DNA of 64,000 nt from Atopsyche davidsoni (GCA_022113835.1 JAILWY010000001.1:13942501-14006500), one strand, 5' to 3'. Shown: positions 20,779 to 33,600, counted from the stretch's first letter. Notes: generated by a model not told the origin, from the sequence alone. Made by a program: numbers and translations.

Positions 20779-21108
20779 TATTATTAATATGATTAGGCAC
20801 ATTAGTTCATATTTGGAGGTGATTTAAAGAAACTCTCAGAAAAATATAATCGTGATTTGTGTGGGATTTGAACCCACATCCCCTGGCTTACATGGCCGGT
20901 GTACTAACCCTTGTACTAACGAATCACTTCCGTTTATCGAGATTGTTAAAAATTCTCGATAAACAAATCACGATGATATTTTTCTGAGAGTTTCTTTAAA
21001 TCATCTTCTATATATGAACTAATGTGCCTAATCATATTAGTAATAATATAATAAACCCGTAATGGGTAATAAATACGCATCTGATTGACCAATCCATAAA
21101 TAGACATA
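20779..21108 (+). mobile_element. Family A tRNA-palindrome element, collapsed loop
   Basis: Flanked by an exact 12-base repeat AATATATTATAT (20767-20778 and 21109-21120). The left arm is whole, with an intact inverted tRNA-like domain at 20852-20927. The loop is shortened to a near-perfect inverted repeat (TTTATCGAGATTG...ATTCTCGATAAA) and the sense tRNA-like domain is deleted. The right arm end and the tail (with ACCCGTAATGGGT) remain. The deletion lies at the centre of the palindrome, where replication slippage would act. Confidence 0.85.
20852..20927 (-). other. tRNA-like domain, 76 nt
   Basis: Complete on the minus strand: GTGATTC...AAATCAC ends, A-box-like GTTAGTACAAGGGTTAGTAC, anticodon-arm region CCGGC-CATGTAA-GCCAG, perfect T stem GTGGG/CCCAC and B box GGTTCAAATCC. 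This is close to the family consensus. Confidence 0.68.
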
Positions 21109-21124
21109 AATATATTATATATAA

Positions 21125-21540
21125 CATCTCGTATTACATAAACAATGTTTTATGTTTCTAATGCTTCTCGACTGTGAGCTTCCACGTGCGAGCGGTTTCT
21201 ATTTGAATAATGCAGTCCCAGTCCACACTCCTACCCCTCGCGGAGGCTTCTGGGGTAATTCGGCAAATAGATCCTTTGCCATTCTTCACAGAACTTTATT
21301 ACGATTCGTTTCCGTCTCCCGAGCACACAACTTATTTCAGGCCTTTGAACTTGTACCGCGACAGGCCACGCGAGGTTCACTCAATGTCGTCCTGTCGCTT
21401 TGTTTGCTTCCTCCAGGGTCTGTCATGGAGGGTGTTTCGCTTTTCAGGAATGTAACAAACGTGCATGTGCATACATGCATGCCATCATTTTATGAACCTG
21501 CCGTCACTACAACTTGACGCAAACGAAATTTTTTGTCATT
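21125..21540. other. G+C-richer island with a 121-codon frame
   Basis: A plus-strand frame runs 21152-21517 and another overlaps it (21210-21455). The longer one starts in an A+T-rich stretch and shows no signal peptide, domain or motif I recognise. The island could hold a real exon, but overlapping frames of similar quality argue against choosing one. Confidence 0.25.
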
Positions 21541-23400
21541 TTCGCGGTTCATAAAAAATACTGCTTTTTTATCACAATTTTTATTTTGTTTTAATTAACA
21601 CCAATTCAAACATTTTTTATCACCTTTGCGTGTTTTTCTTTACGTTGCACTAAAGATCAGAAGAAAAATTTCTTAAAACTAAATCTTATTTATTATTTCT
21701 TTCTGCGTAAACGTAAAACGTGTTAATTATAACACAAATTTATAAATATTACTCAAAAGTGTTTCTTAAGTTTATAACTACTTCTCTAACGTTTTCAAAT
21801 CTTTTTTTTTTATTAAGAATTAAAATTAATAATTATTTGTATAGTGTTATATGCAGTCTTAAAGTGATACCCAGAATACAAAGAGGCAAGCAACAGTAAC
21901 ATGAAAACCCATGCATATTTGCAATGACTTTAACACAAAGTGTTATTTACAATTTTTTCGTTCAAAGCCTATAAATGAAGTAAATTGTTACTTAATAATA
22001 AATAATAATACAGTTTTAAGCTTCGGCTAATTCAGAGTTTTCCCAAAGTACACGTTTAGGACAATGCATGTAAATGTTACCTAATTAATTATGCGATACA
22101 TGAACTCATCCCCCAGTCATGCCCAATGACTGCACCTGCATCAGTGTTCCTGTCACAGCTCTATACCAGTGACCTACTGTATAATCATGATTCTACAGTG
22201 ACAACATATTCATTTAATTAACTCACTCAAATACAGTAGAACTCAATCCCATGATTAGTATATTACTTGATTGCCTACTGGTGCATTGGTTAGTGAAACA
22301 CTATTAAGCCTTTTTTTTTTTATTTACAACCAAAATTTTACTATGCCTTAGTCTTGTCATATAATGATTTTTTTGAGGTGCGCGTTTTTTTAAATTTATA
22401 GATAAAGTATTTTACTCCACTCATAATATCACAACTAGGTTCTGAAACATACCTACTTTAAGTGCTTTTTCTTCCACCAATATGCCGTACATTTTGCGGT
22501 GTAGTATTAATGGAGGTTTTACTGTTGGCTCGCTCTCGTATTGCGACGCCCAATTCTTTTAGGGTAGGATGTTGTGTAAGGTAGCTTCTAACACAGTTTG
22601 TCTTGGGGAAGATGTGTCCTGAATATGAACTCTTATACAAAAAATGCTAAGTGTGTACCTACAAGGTTCTCGTATAGAAGCTACCCAACCTAAAACTCAA
22701 GTGTATCATAAAAACCGTTTCAGATATTTTGAAATTTTATAATTATCTCCAGGTTCAAATATAGAAACAATTAAATATTTTATCAATTATTTCTGCAGAC
22801 GTCTAAATTTCAAGAAAATAATACATATATATTTATAATATTTTCCTTATAATCATATAAAGCTCTCAATTGACAGATGTAAATTTATCCTGTTATCTTC
22901 AAATTCATAAAAAATCTACATTTTTAAAATAATTATTGTTACAATGGTTTTGAATTGCAATTGAAATTAATTTCAAATGTATACTTTGTCTATTTGATTA
23001 CTGAAATTCTAATTTAGTATAATACTTTTTAATAATAAATCGATCAATTAAATAATTCATTCAATAAATCAATTATTCATCCGTCCAGTTGAATGGATTC
23101 AACAATACTACCGCTAATTACGCCAAGACCTTGACTTGTTCGATTTCGGACTAAACGGCAAGAGCTATTAATTATTTTTATTTATTATTCTCTCTTAAAT
23201 TTAATTTGAGCTAAACCAAAACAAACCGTTAAAAATATTCACAAAAAAACTAGAAATTTTCATAATTATTACGATTATTGAGCCCTTAGATCTAGATATG
23301 AGCCTAAGTATGCCAAACGTGATTCATTTGCTTACATAATTCAAAGGCTTTTTTTTTTTTTTATAAACAGTGGTTTTGCTGAGAAATGTCAATTGATTTC
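21541..23400. other. A+T-rich DNA, nothing recognised
   Basis: No repeats or exons recognised. A small island at 23090-23160 contains GCTAATTACGC and CAAGTCAAGGTCTTGG on the minus strand, resembling homeodomain and FTZ-F1/ERR-type sites, but single sites are weak evidence. Confidence 0.35.
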
Positions 23401-23885
23401 TCGGCCAACAAGGCTACGCTAGCCACCATTAATCCATGATTTACATAACCTTACAATAATTTCAGCTTTGTTTTGTTTCAGAGCCCCGCAGTGATTGGCC
23501 GACCGCGCTCCCTGCATTCGTTTTGCCGCATAATTATTATTTTGACACGCAATCCGAATGTGCCAAAGCCCCGAGAGCCTAATAGACGTCGCGGGAAATG
23601 AAGTGAACAAACCGTGAAAAGAAAACCAAAAAAAAAACTTATTATTTCTTCCAAACTAAACATATTTCAGCTACGCAACTTTCGGGGTAATTGCTCTCGC
23701 GGGATTGAAACGTTATAAATTATTCAGACTGAGTAGTCAAAAGACTGGATTTTTTTTATAAAAACGTGATTGTTTTTAAATATGAAGAATGTATGGGCGG
23801 GTAAAGTAGAGTTTGGGGTTACGTAGTGTTTTGTGTATCGTTAACCGGGTGAGTTTATTAGACAAGTGGCTTGCTTAGTGACTTC

Positions 23886-23933
23886 ATGATGAGTTGGTTC
23901 TCGCCTGTGAGCGTCCACTTCTGGTGTCAGTGA
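23886..23933 (+). other. Possible upstream open reading frame
   Basis: ATG-ATG at 23886 opens a 15-codon frame ending TGA at 23931, just upstream of the signal-peptide exon start. It would matter for translation only if this part is in the mature leader. A perfect GTGAGT at 23849-23854 and AG dinucleotides at 23930 and 23942 mean it could instead lie in a leader intron. Confidence 0.3.
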
Positions 23934-23945
23934 TAGTCTGCAGTG

Positions 23946-24036
23946 ATGATGAGGTGTGAAGCTATGGGAGGGTTGTGGTTTCCGGCGCAGGTAGCTGGGT
24001 TGCTTCTGCTGGCCTCCTTCTTCCACCCCAGCTATG
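23946..24036 (+). CDS. First coding exon of a secreted or membrane protein (signal peptide)
   Basis: ATG codons at 23946, 23949 and 23964 are in frame. The one at 23964 has G at -3 and +4, the best context, and gives a compact signal peptide GLWFPAQVAGLLLLASFF ending HPSYG. The frame stays open to a strong splice donor: the exon ends in G at 24036, followed by GTGAGT (24037-24042), leaving a phase-1 junction. Composition is much richer in G+C than the surroundings, and third positions are mostly G or C, as in coding DNA. No downstream exon is recognised in the window, so the intron would be long. The protein cannot be named from 20-30 residues. Receptors, ion-channel subunits and other secreted proteins often have such a separate signal exon. 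Confidence 0.5.
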
Positions 24037-24042
24037 GTGAGT

Positions 24043-25988
24043 CCTTTTAATATAATCCTACACCTTAAACTATTTAGAGACAAGAAATTTCACTCACACG
24101 ATGATGTATAGAGTAGTAACTCGAGAATAAAGGTATGTTATGATAATGCGATTTTAGCATTTTAGTGTTTTAGACACAAGGAAATTAAAACTTTCTATTT
24201 AAATATCACTCAATAAATAATTGTTTCGCGTATTATTTGCTTTTTAAAAAGACGAATTATCATAAATTCAGAAACTACAATCAAATTTCTATCTTTATAA
24301 GAACACGAATTTAAAATTAAATATTTACATAACACGAATTACTAATCGAAAACTTCTTCTATAGTGAATATGAAAAATCATTTACTATACCTAACTTTTT
24401 TAATCATATCCATAATAGACTACATCATGATAATATCTAAATCTTAAAAAAGAGCATCATAAATTCATGTAAAATATTTTAGATTCAGCATACCCCTAAA
24501 GATAACATAATGAAAGGTTGGATGTTCTCTTGCAGTCATCACCTCGGCACTTCCCCGGTGACAGCCTCTCTAGCTCGAGGGCCGTATATAGATCAGTTTC
24601 TATGCCATTGTCGCTATAATGAGACGTCGTTTTCTTCTACCCCAGTGGTGATTAAGCCTTGACTTATCGCTCGAGCCAGATTCCTGGTCTCGTGGGGAGA
24701 GAAAAATTGATGCACACATTTTATTAAATAAAAAACTAGTAATCAAATAACGTTTAATCCAATTATTGTATTATATTAAAATATATACAGTTTTTATTTA
24801 AATTATTTTAAAAATCTGTAGATATATAAAAAAAACTGTTAAAAATTAATAAAAAAAAAAAAACATCTTATATCCATAAGTACTCTTTTGTATTATTATA
24901 ACTTATGTCGCATAAATAAAAGTATTATTATTTAACGGGATTAAATTTTTTTTAACCGGAATTATTCAGTAACCGAAATACTTAAATTTAAAAATAATAT
25001 TTTATTATATGTTAAATTATTTAAAAAAGAGTTTGATTTGAGTTTATGCTGTTTTTTGTAAATATCTCAAATTTAATGATATAATACAGTGGAAGCAAGT
25101 CCCGTGTGTATTGTAACACACAAGAATGTAGGAATAAAGAAAAGCCATTGAAAAAACACTAAGGTTTCAGCTCGGCTGTCAGGCAATGGATCAGGATAAA
25201 CTGCATGCGAGGTGGAATATCAGGACTTCGCTGTAACCCCAGGAGGACGCAAAAAATATGCTTTTAAGGATAAGATACTTCAGATATCCGGATAGTGTGA
25301 GCCTTTAAAGATATCCTCTAGGAATATAAGATATACTTGTGATAGATTCAATATTGAATTTCGTAGTATTTATAAAAATCGGTGGCATTGAAGTAATAAA
25401 AACATTAAAAATAAAACTCACGAGAATATTTAAATTCTGTTCAAAATATTATGCTTTTATTCACTGCAATTAAACAACTTTAAACATTTTTAAAACCACA
25501 CAATTGATTACTACTAATGAATGATTTTAATTACTTAGTTTAATGAATTTGATAGCAAAAATTAAGTAACGTATGCCCGATTACTAGCTTATATCACAAA
25601 TAAAGTTTATAATATATTTCTGCACTAAATTATCGTATCCCTTTTGAATCGGAAGTACAAAGTTTTCTTTAAAATTAGGTCAACCCATAAAAGTTTTTAG
25701 GTTCTGTGAACTAGATACAAAAAATAGTTGCATGAATAGCTGACACCTCGACGTGAAGGAGAAACCCTCGCTAACAATACGAGTAGAGACCTACCTGCTG
25801 CTAAAAGTTTGATCATTACTCAGGGCTGATAAAAACAGCGTCTACAGCAAAGTTTACACTAAACACGACTTGAAGTAACTCTTTATTGCTGTCTCCAGAA
25901 CTCGCGAATAAAGAAACATTCCACTTCTATGAAGTAAACAGTGAATAAATTTTATTAAAAAAAAAAAAGAAGATATTAAAAATATTAC
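24043..25988. other. A+T-rich DNA with one island
   Basis: The stretch 24535-24715 is richer in G+C and begins after a pyrimidine tract and CAG (24533-24535). It reads to a stop within nine codons in the phase needed to follow the signal-peptide exon, so it is not the next coding exon. The rest shows nothing recognisable. Confidence 0.35.
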
Positions 25989-26017
25989 TACATGCTCACT
26001 GAGGTAGTGAGCATGTA
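25989..26017. repeat. Short perfect hairpin
   Basis: TACATGCTCACT (25989-26000), loop GAGGT, then the exact inverted repeat AGTGAGCATGTA (26006-26017), followed by a T run at about 26021. A structured RNA or chance palindrome; no copy seen elsewhere. Confidence 0.4.
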
Positions 26018-28240
26018 TATTTTTTTATGGAACCAATTTAACAGCTTTTTTATCTATTCAATACTTAGGACAACCTCAAGCAAACAAAAAAAAAACATCT
26101 GCGACAACATTTGTATCAATATTGGAAAAATACTTCGCATCAATCGAATAGAATAAAGTGTCAATACAAGCTGTATCCATGAAACGCGATAAGTAGATGT
26201 ATTGAATGGATAAGAGAGGAGGCTTTCCCGGGAAGGCTTCGTATCGATTTCCTAGAGAGTGGGCTCGCCTAAGGGATGTTATAAGACACCGCGGCTGCGG
26301 GAAACGTGAATTGATAGTGTTGACGGAAGCTTGGCAAACATGAGTTATGTATTGCCTCTGGAACATGCCATTTTTGGCCGAAAAAAGATATTAGCACGCC
26401 AGTCCGCATTTTTTTCGTTGTTATTAAATTTGAGTTTTTTCAGCCGTTATATTGACACTAAATTTCAATTCATGTAACAATTTTAATCTAAGAGAATCAG
26501 TATTCTATCATATTACGTTTTTAAACATAAACGTTCAATGGGATGAGAAAGACTTTCTGATATGTGCTTTACGTAATAAACCCTTCCAAACCACGACTGT
26601 CAAAAATCCAATTATACTAAATTGAAAATCCATCGAGATGGTTTTGCATATTTAATATATATTTTTTTTTAAATAAGCGTTCAATTTTATATGATTTACT
26701 TTTTATGATCAAACTATAATTGCTTTTACTTTTTATTTTAATAAAATGTTTATATAATTTTATACTTAGTTACTACAATTTCTAGTTAGGTTAGGTAAAT
26801 GAGTATTTCAAAATAAATAACCAGCCAGTAAAAATAATTTTTATTACGTGAATATTTTAAATATATCGTCAATTTAATTACTAACGGATAATAAAATAAA
26901 ACATAAAACTGTTTGAAGAAAAGAGTAAATATAAAATAATAAAATGTTTTGTAATTTAACACGAAAATAAAATAGGTCACAGCGATAAAGTTTAGCATCA
27001 ACCCTAAGGTTATATTTATAGTATACATGACTTCAGTTCAAGCGTCCCCTTCGAGGCCCATCCGAAGGACTTTAAGAATTCTTAAGGGAATAGGGTGTGA
27101 TGTGTGATGTGATTCAAGGTCCGTACGGAGGCGTGAGTGATGGTCCTCCAAAACATGCACAAGAGGAAAACTCCTGAGAAAACGGTGGAAAATCAAAATA
27201 CCCTCCTTATTTATTTTTTACATGTAAATATGAGCATTTTAAGTATAGGTGTGACTTTTTTTGTATATGGCAAATTAATAAAATTTAAAAATATATATTT
27301 GCTTTAAAATATATGTAAATAATACTAGTATGAGATAATCGAGAAACTTTTAACTCTATAGTTAACTTTATCAACAAAAAAAAATTAAATTAAAATATTC
27401 GCAACTTGCTGTTTGAGCAATTTACACATACAATGGAATTAAGCCGATAGTTAAATATGAAATAAATCAGAATTTAGGAATTACAGTGTCAATGATTTAT
27501 TTTTAAAAATACTAGAAATAATCTGTATTTGAAAATGAAATTATTTTACGGTATTTATTTTAAATAATTACAGTCTGTTTGATATATTCACAATCAAACA
27601 TCAAAAATATTTATTTTCAATTTTGTTTTTACATACACGAAAAATATAGGGCTCTTTTTTAATATAGTTTATGTTTTATATTCTGGCTTTTATTTCAAAC
27701 ATCGACTATGTGAAATTAAAAATAAATAGAATATTTTTTGATTTAAACTTCAAATAGAAATAAGACATTCAATGTCATTTTTTCACATTAAAAGCAACAT
27801 TAAAAAGTACGAATTACAAATATTTTAAATATATCAGAGCGTTATTTGTATGTCAAAAGCTTTACATACATTTTCAACACTGATAAAAAAAAGTTTCCTG
27901 AATTATTATACTTTTACACTGAACAAAGTTAAGTAGGTAATGAAAAAAAAAAAACAATCTTTCATTGTCTTTTTTTGATAAAAATAAGGTTGACTAAGTC
28001 AAAATAGTTTAAAAAAATATTCACTGTAATATATTACACGATGGATAAAGAACATGCAAAACATGTCAGGTATTAAAATCGATTGATCAAAAAAAAATTT
28101 TTGTTCCAAAAACACTACGTGCTATATTATTATGAATTAAATTTTAAAAATTAACCGTTGACATCTGAAAATATATTTTTTTCTTATAAATAAAAATATT
28201 AATATTATCTTATGCAAAAAGCGGTTTTTTAGAGCATAAT
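26018..28240. other. A+T-rich DNA, little recognised
   Basis: Small islands at 26195-26350 and 27025-27185 without a recognisable frame; otherwise A+T-rich. Confidence 0.4.
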
Positions 28241-28284
28241 AAAATATGAGAAAAAGTATAATGTTTACTCTTTGCTCTCGGTTC

Positions 28285-28510
28285 ACCTTTATATTTCACG
28301 TAGATATCCCCCCAGGGGCTCAGCCCCCGGCCCCCCTGGCGAGTGGACGGCGAGCTCGTGCTATCGGAAAAGCGATCCCCAGTTTCTTATCCTCCAGGCG
28401 AATTTATTTCATATGTGAGCCGCAAACCTGCCTGAAAGACGGCCTCAAACCGAGTATAGCCTCATCAACTGGGACGAGAACCACAACAGACCGATTTAAT
28501 GTATGATGTT
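28285..28510. other. G+C-rich island
   Basis: Starts with a C-rich tract (CCCCCCAGGGGCTCAGCCCC, 28310-28330 area) inside very A+T-rich DNA. A plus-strand frame 28246-28506 spans it but is unrecognised. Candidate regulatory island. Confidence 0.3.
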
Positions 28511-28657
28511 CCATATTTAAACAATAAATATGATCTACGTAATCTTCTAGCTTAATGGCTAAGAAATTAAAAATCTTTTGGTTTAAGTGTGATTTTGTAT
28601 TTCAATGCTTTTTTTTGTGAATGCAAGAGCGCTAATAAATACAAAATATATATACGT

Positions 28658-28977
28658 ATGTCTATTTATTGGATTGAACGTCAATCAGATGCGTATTTAT
28701 TACCCATTACGGGTTTATTATATTATTACTAATGTGATTAGGCACACATCTGAATCACCTTTGACCAGGTTGGCCTGGGCACATTGGTTCATATGTAGAG
28801 TATGATTGTTATAAATTCACGATTAATGGATGTGATTCGTTAGTGCAAGGGTCAGTACACCGGCCGTGTAAGCCTGGGGATGTGGGTTCAAATTCCACTC
28901 AAATCACGATGATATTTTTCTGAGAATTTCTTTAATCATCTTCTATGTGTGAAGTAATGTGCCTTATCATATTAATA
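28658..28977 (-). mobile_element. Family A tRNA-palindrome element
   Basis: Tail at the left (ATGTCTATTTATTGGATTG, then the ACCCATTACGGGT hairpin), only a stub of the first arm, then the family loop and a full second arm with a complete 76-nt tRNA-like domain (28832-28907). Target duplication is ambiguous because both sides are runs of A and TA; AAAATATATA occurs at 28643-28652 and 28982-28991. The Tigger-like element at 28990 abuts its right end. Confidence 0.75.
28832..28907 (+). other. tRNA-like domain, 76 nt
   Basis: Complete length with a D region GTTAGTGCAAGGGTCAGTAC, anticodon loop CGTGTAA (one change from the family CATGTAA), T arm GTGGGTTCAAATTCCAC and acceptor AAATCAC. Confidence 0.6.
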
Positions 28978-28989
28978 AAAAAAAATATA

Positions 28990-29408
28990 TAGTAATATCC
29001 TGCTTTACGCGAGAAATACGTTCGGAAAAAATCACGTTAAGTGAAATTTGCGTATATCGGGGTTTACGATTAAACATACATACATAATCAAAACTTAATA
29101 CAAAAAAATACGAATCATTTGAATCAATCACTTTAATTCTAAGAACACTTTATGCAGTATTGCATGTTATTTTTACTGAAAAATATATCTGTTGTCTTTT
29201 GGGTAACGTTTTTTTTACGTTCTTGTAAAATACGTTCATAACACCCAACGCTGTTTTTAATTGTTAAGAGAAGTCAATGACTACATTATGTTCATACACA
29301 TTCTTAAATAATAAATTCGCGTAATGCGAGGCATTGTAACGTGAAATATGAAATTCGCGTTATAGTGAAACCGCGTATAACGGGGTCGCGTAAAGCGGGG
29401 TATTACTT
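28990..29408 (+). mobile_element. Tigger/pogo-like miniature inverted-repeat element, complete
   Basis: Ends AGTAATATCCTGCTTTACGCG (from 28991) and its mirror CGCGTAAAGCGGGGTATTACT (to 29407), with TA on both sides (28988-28989 and 29409-29410). The ends resemble pogo/Tigger terminal repeats with several GCG repeats. The 419-base interior has no transposase frame. A related right half is at 9681-9882 and a left end at 61681-61745. Confidence 0.8.
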
Positions 29409-29410
29409 TA

Positions 29411-31320
29411 CTCGTGACATTAGACTATTTGTATTTAACACACTTAAAATTATGAAATAAAAGTTACAGTGTATAAATGTTCAATACATGTTGCTTTATG
29501 TCGCTTTTCGGAAAAAATAATAGTCGAATAAAAAAAGTACGTCTAGTAATGCGTCATCAAGCGCGTATGATGATGATGATGTCTGAAATTACAGCCTTTG
29601 GCTGGTGGTTGATGATCGTTAAAGTTCGTATGTAAATCGTTTATTTCTCCTTGACATCAAAAAGGCAATATATGTACTAATGTGCCCATAATAACGCATG
29701 CATATAAAAATATAGCTTTTATAATTAATGGTCAGTAAATGTCTTCTAGGTATAGGGTTTTTATATCTGCCATATCTTATATTTAATAGCTAATAAATGG
29801 GCAGCGGTACTTCGATAGGAATCAGCAGGGTGCACTTTCTTCAGGAATTTCAGCAATTTCAGGGAGTAACGAGCACAATTAAAAATATTTTCGTAGATAA
29901 ACGATAGTGCCACTGTAAATTTGTACGAAATATTTGTAATTACTTTTTACCATGACAACATAAATCACACGAGACTAACAAATTTAAATGTATTAGGAAA
30001 AAACTAAAATTAAAAATAATTGAAATTTATTATGCATCGTTTCCGGGTATTTAATAATAATTTATTTTCGTGTTGATAATATATATTTTTTAATTTACTG
30101 TGATGTTCTAAAAAATGTGTTTTAGTATAATGTGAATAAGTATTATAAATTTAAAATATTAATTTTGAATTGTCAAACGTTTTCATGAATATTCACCCTC
30201 AAAATGTAAGCAATTATTAAATAGAATATTTATGTCGAAAATAATTTATTAATAAAAATAATAATTTATAACAAGAATGATTTTATAACAATCTATTTTA
30301 TTATTTTGAGTTTTTTCTTTTCTATTAATAAATACGCACCCTAATATATTAACTAAAACTGACAAACGTTAGATAAAATCAAACGATAAATAAACTTACA
30401 TCTAATTTATGGAAGTGGGAATTAAAAGGGTGGCTTTATTCATTAATAAACTATAGGGCAAAAAGCTCCAAGCCAAGGTCGAAAGTAATTATTAACTCGC
30501 GTCACGAATTTATATGAAACACAAGTGTGTTTGTCGAATTGAGACATTTGATATGAAATAAATTATACAACTGTATCGATTCGATTCATAATAATTGGAT
30601 CGGATTTATTTACATAGAGATAGTGAAGTTCTGAGTTGATTAGAATTCATGTGATACGTACTAGGCTGATACTTTTAGTAAACCTAAAAATCTACCAACA
30701 CTTATGCAAATTCCTTATTTGAGGACTCATTAAACCGTAATTGAATTTAATGTGATTAAATTTGTGCGACAATTGATTAAATTTTATTAAACTTTAAAAG
30801 TGATAAATAATAACTGCATTTAGTAAAAACTGGAAAACACACTTTTGAAACTAAGTTGGAAAGGCAGTAATTTTTTATGTTCTCTCAGATAATATTTATA
30901 TGTGGCTATAGTTATAGATTAATATCTGAACAAAAAGGAAAGGAATGAAGAACAGAGTGATTATTATTATAAAAACTTAATATTTTGGTCATGTGAGATT
31001 AAAAAGTTGTGAGACCAGAGGGTGTGAAATATGAAGTATGTATGAAGTTATAAAAGATCACAAAAAACAGAAAATTCTTATTATCATGGGTACAAAATGA
31101 ATGAAGACTGAACACATTAGACTAATACGACTGCAAGTATTATCAACAAGGGAAGCGAGGTCACTAAGAGTACATGGCAAAAGGTGTTCTGGCAATGGCC
31201 GAGAGACCCACTTCGACTCGTACCACCCCACACGAAGCAAACACCACACTTATTCCCTTTCGACAATCACTAATCTCATTAAGGGAAAGCTCGTTTGGAA
31301 GGCGGCGTTTAGAGAATTCT
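29411..31320. other. A+T-rich DNA, nothing firm
   Basis: A short TGATGA run lies near 29569. The segment 31030-31320 has overlapping frames on both strands that I cannot assign. Confidence 0.4.
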
Positions 31321-31324
31321 TCTA

Positions 31325-31500
31325 AGATCGATACGTGAGATTGTTGCCGGCCACCGTCAATGCGATGCGAGTACGTTAACGTTACCGGGCCCGTTCACGT
31401 GATAACGTTTCATTTCGATCCACGCGGACATGTTTATGCAAATGCCCCGCATTCATAGCGCGGTCAGCGCGGGACGGCGGATTGATGTTTTCGAGATATT
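31325..31500. promoter_or_regulatory. G+C-rich island with possible factor sites
   Basis: CpG-rich and non-coding. It contains CACGTG (about 31397) and TTTATGCAAATG, which holds a POU-type octamer (about 31433-31444). Several sites together in a compact island suggest an enhancer, but this is inference from motifs alone. Confidence 0.3.
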
Positions 31501-31682
31501 CGCAGAATGTTAATTAGCGAACCAGTCCTTTTTGCTGTTTTGTTGATTCGAGCGTGTAAAAATGGATTGGATTTTTTCCGGTTAACGATACTGATTGCGA
31601 TGCTTTATTGGAGGGTAACTCCAGTGACTCCCAACTGAAATATAAATAAAAATTTTGGCACAATGCATGTGCTACATAAATA

Positions 31683-32081
31683 TTTTTCTCTTGCACCAAG
31701 TGCTTCTCTTCAAATGAAGTTGGCGACCTTTCACTGAGCATATACTCTATCTACTAGGTTTTCTAAGGGGAAAATAGTGTAGTGGGTCCCCGTATCCTTC
31801 TACACTGAGGTTTAATAATAGAAGAAAATGTCTACATGTTGCTGCTGCCCATTAGCATTATTATATAATCCTTTCTTTACAAAGCTCTGAAACTTAAATC
31901 TGATACTCCTTTTGAACCAGGCTACAGAAAAAATAGCGGGAGCCCCCCCGCCTCGACAAAATACTTCCAGAGCACATCCCTTCACAGTGATTCCAAGTTC
32001 ACTACTCCATTACAGATCCATTACACGCCTTCAAGGTACAAAATGTCAGCCATGCACAAGCAATAGAATGGAGAGAATGGC
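31683..32081 (-). repeat. LINE-tail repeat (family E), copy 2
   Basis: Minus-strand sense. It is homologous over its length to the copies at 42331 and 60401 and to 3001. Read in sense it ends with KVANF-I, stop, REALG, the family C-terminal and tail segment. The block CTTTACAAAGCTCTG and the stretch ending CATGCACAAGCAATAGAATG mark the family. It is diverged and has no open frame. Confidence 0.6.
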
Positions 32082-32089
32082 TATAATAG

Positions 32090-33600
32090 GATATCATATA
32101 AATATTTTTATATGAAATCATTTATTAACAATTATGGTTTTTATTTTACAAAAATAGATTTTTTAAGACAATGCAAAATCAATAGATTATTTTTTACTTC
32201 TGAGTTTCATAATTTTCGATTTTTTTATTGATCGAATATAAAAACCTGAAATCTTGGCGCATGCTAATCAATCATTAAGTGCTTTAATTTTCAAATTTAA
32301 ACGATCTCCAGATACTTAATTTGGCTTCATAATTGTTTTCTGTCATTTCTTTGCATATTTTCAAACGTTACAACTAACTTGCGCGATTATTTATCTTGAG
32401 ACCTTTTGCTTTACGGATTAGTATGATTGACAGCCTGTTTGTGTATATAATATGAGTTCTAGTGTCAATTACCCGTGGAGATAAAATAAGCACCCAAATT
32501 TATTTAATATAAATAGAATATTATTATTTTTTTCGTAATTTATGAATACTCTTCGCATAACAAAAACTCGTAAACCATAAGAATAAATGGTTTTCTTATA
32601 TGAAGCATTATGAATCAGAACAACTGCAATTCACACTTTATACGTGAATATTGAATAGCCTCCTGTATTTTGATTTAAAGTACCAACAAAACCTCGAAAA
32701 ATCCAATCGTATAAAGGTACGACGAATGAAAAGGCAAGGAAATACGTATTTTCCCTATTTGTACTGAAACCTGAGACTTAGTTTGGTGTATTTCAATTTT
32801 CTTTTTTCAATATTCCAAGCAACGAAAACATAAGCGCTTTTCAATTCTTGTATTTAGAAATAAACAAATGATATTTTATGTTACTATTGAAATCGGTTAT
32901 TTTTTATGATGTTTTTTTAAAATCTGATTTATTAAAAAATTTCACCATTTAAAACTATTTTTTTCAGTATTTAATATCTGTAATGAAGTTTTGATTATTA
33001 TTTGGAAGTTTAATAAAAATTGTTCTGAAGGCCAAATTGCACATTATATTTCTAAGGAATGTGTTTGTTTTCTTATTAAAAAAGGATACACATTTCTCTA
33101 ATAAAAGATATCAAAATGGTTTCCAAAAATAAATAAAACAAAGTTTAGAATCGTTGATTCTTAATGGAGGACCCTTTTATCGATGTTATTTATAGCAGAG
33201 TTAATCAAATTAATTGGGTTTATTTGCAGATTGTATGCGGTTTTATAATGAATATGAAGCCGAATAACTTTTATATCTTGAATCAATACTTTTTTATTGT
33301 ATTTTTATTGGCTAAGTTTTTAAATAAAGATGATAAAAACAATCACACAATATGTACGACAGATTTATTTCAAAATCGATATAGCATTTCAAATACACTT
33401 GAGATAATCAATTAATATCAAAATAACACAGTATAACACATTTTTCAAATTTAATGCCTAAAAACTATTTGATAAAGTCAAAGACGTGAAAACTCACGTT
33501 ATCTTAAAAACCTCTTCGAACAATTATTTTTTCAATCTTTTTTTTAATTTTAAACTAAAAATACTATATTTACCCTAATTATTCCATGGCATAATATATA
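32090..33600. other. A+T-rich DNA, nothing recognised
   Basis: No repeat family or exon recognised. The frame at 33164-33415 has no features beyond random A+T-rich composition. Confidence 0.5.

Noticed and set aside
21152..21517. A 121-codon protein gene
   Set aside because: No recognisable domain, no splice or promoter context, and an overlapping frame of similar quality; composition of the island explains the open length.
24535..24715. Second coding exon for the signal-peptide gene
   Set aside because: A fair acceptor precedes it, but the required phase meets a stop after about eight codons.
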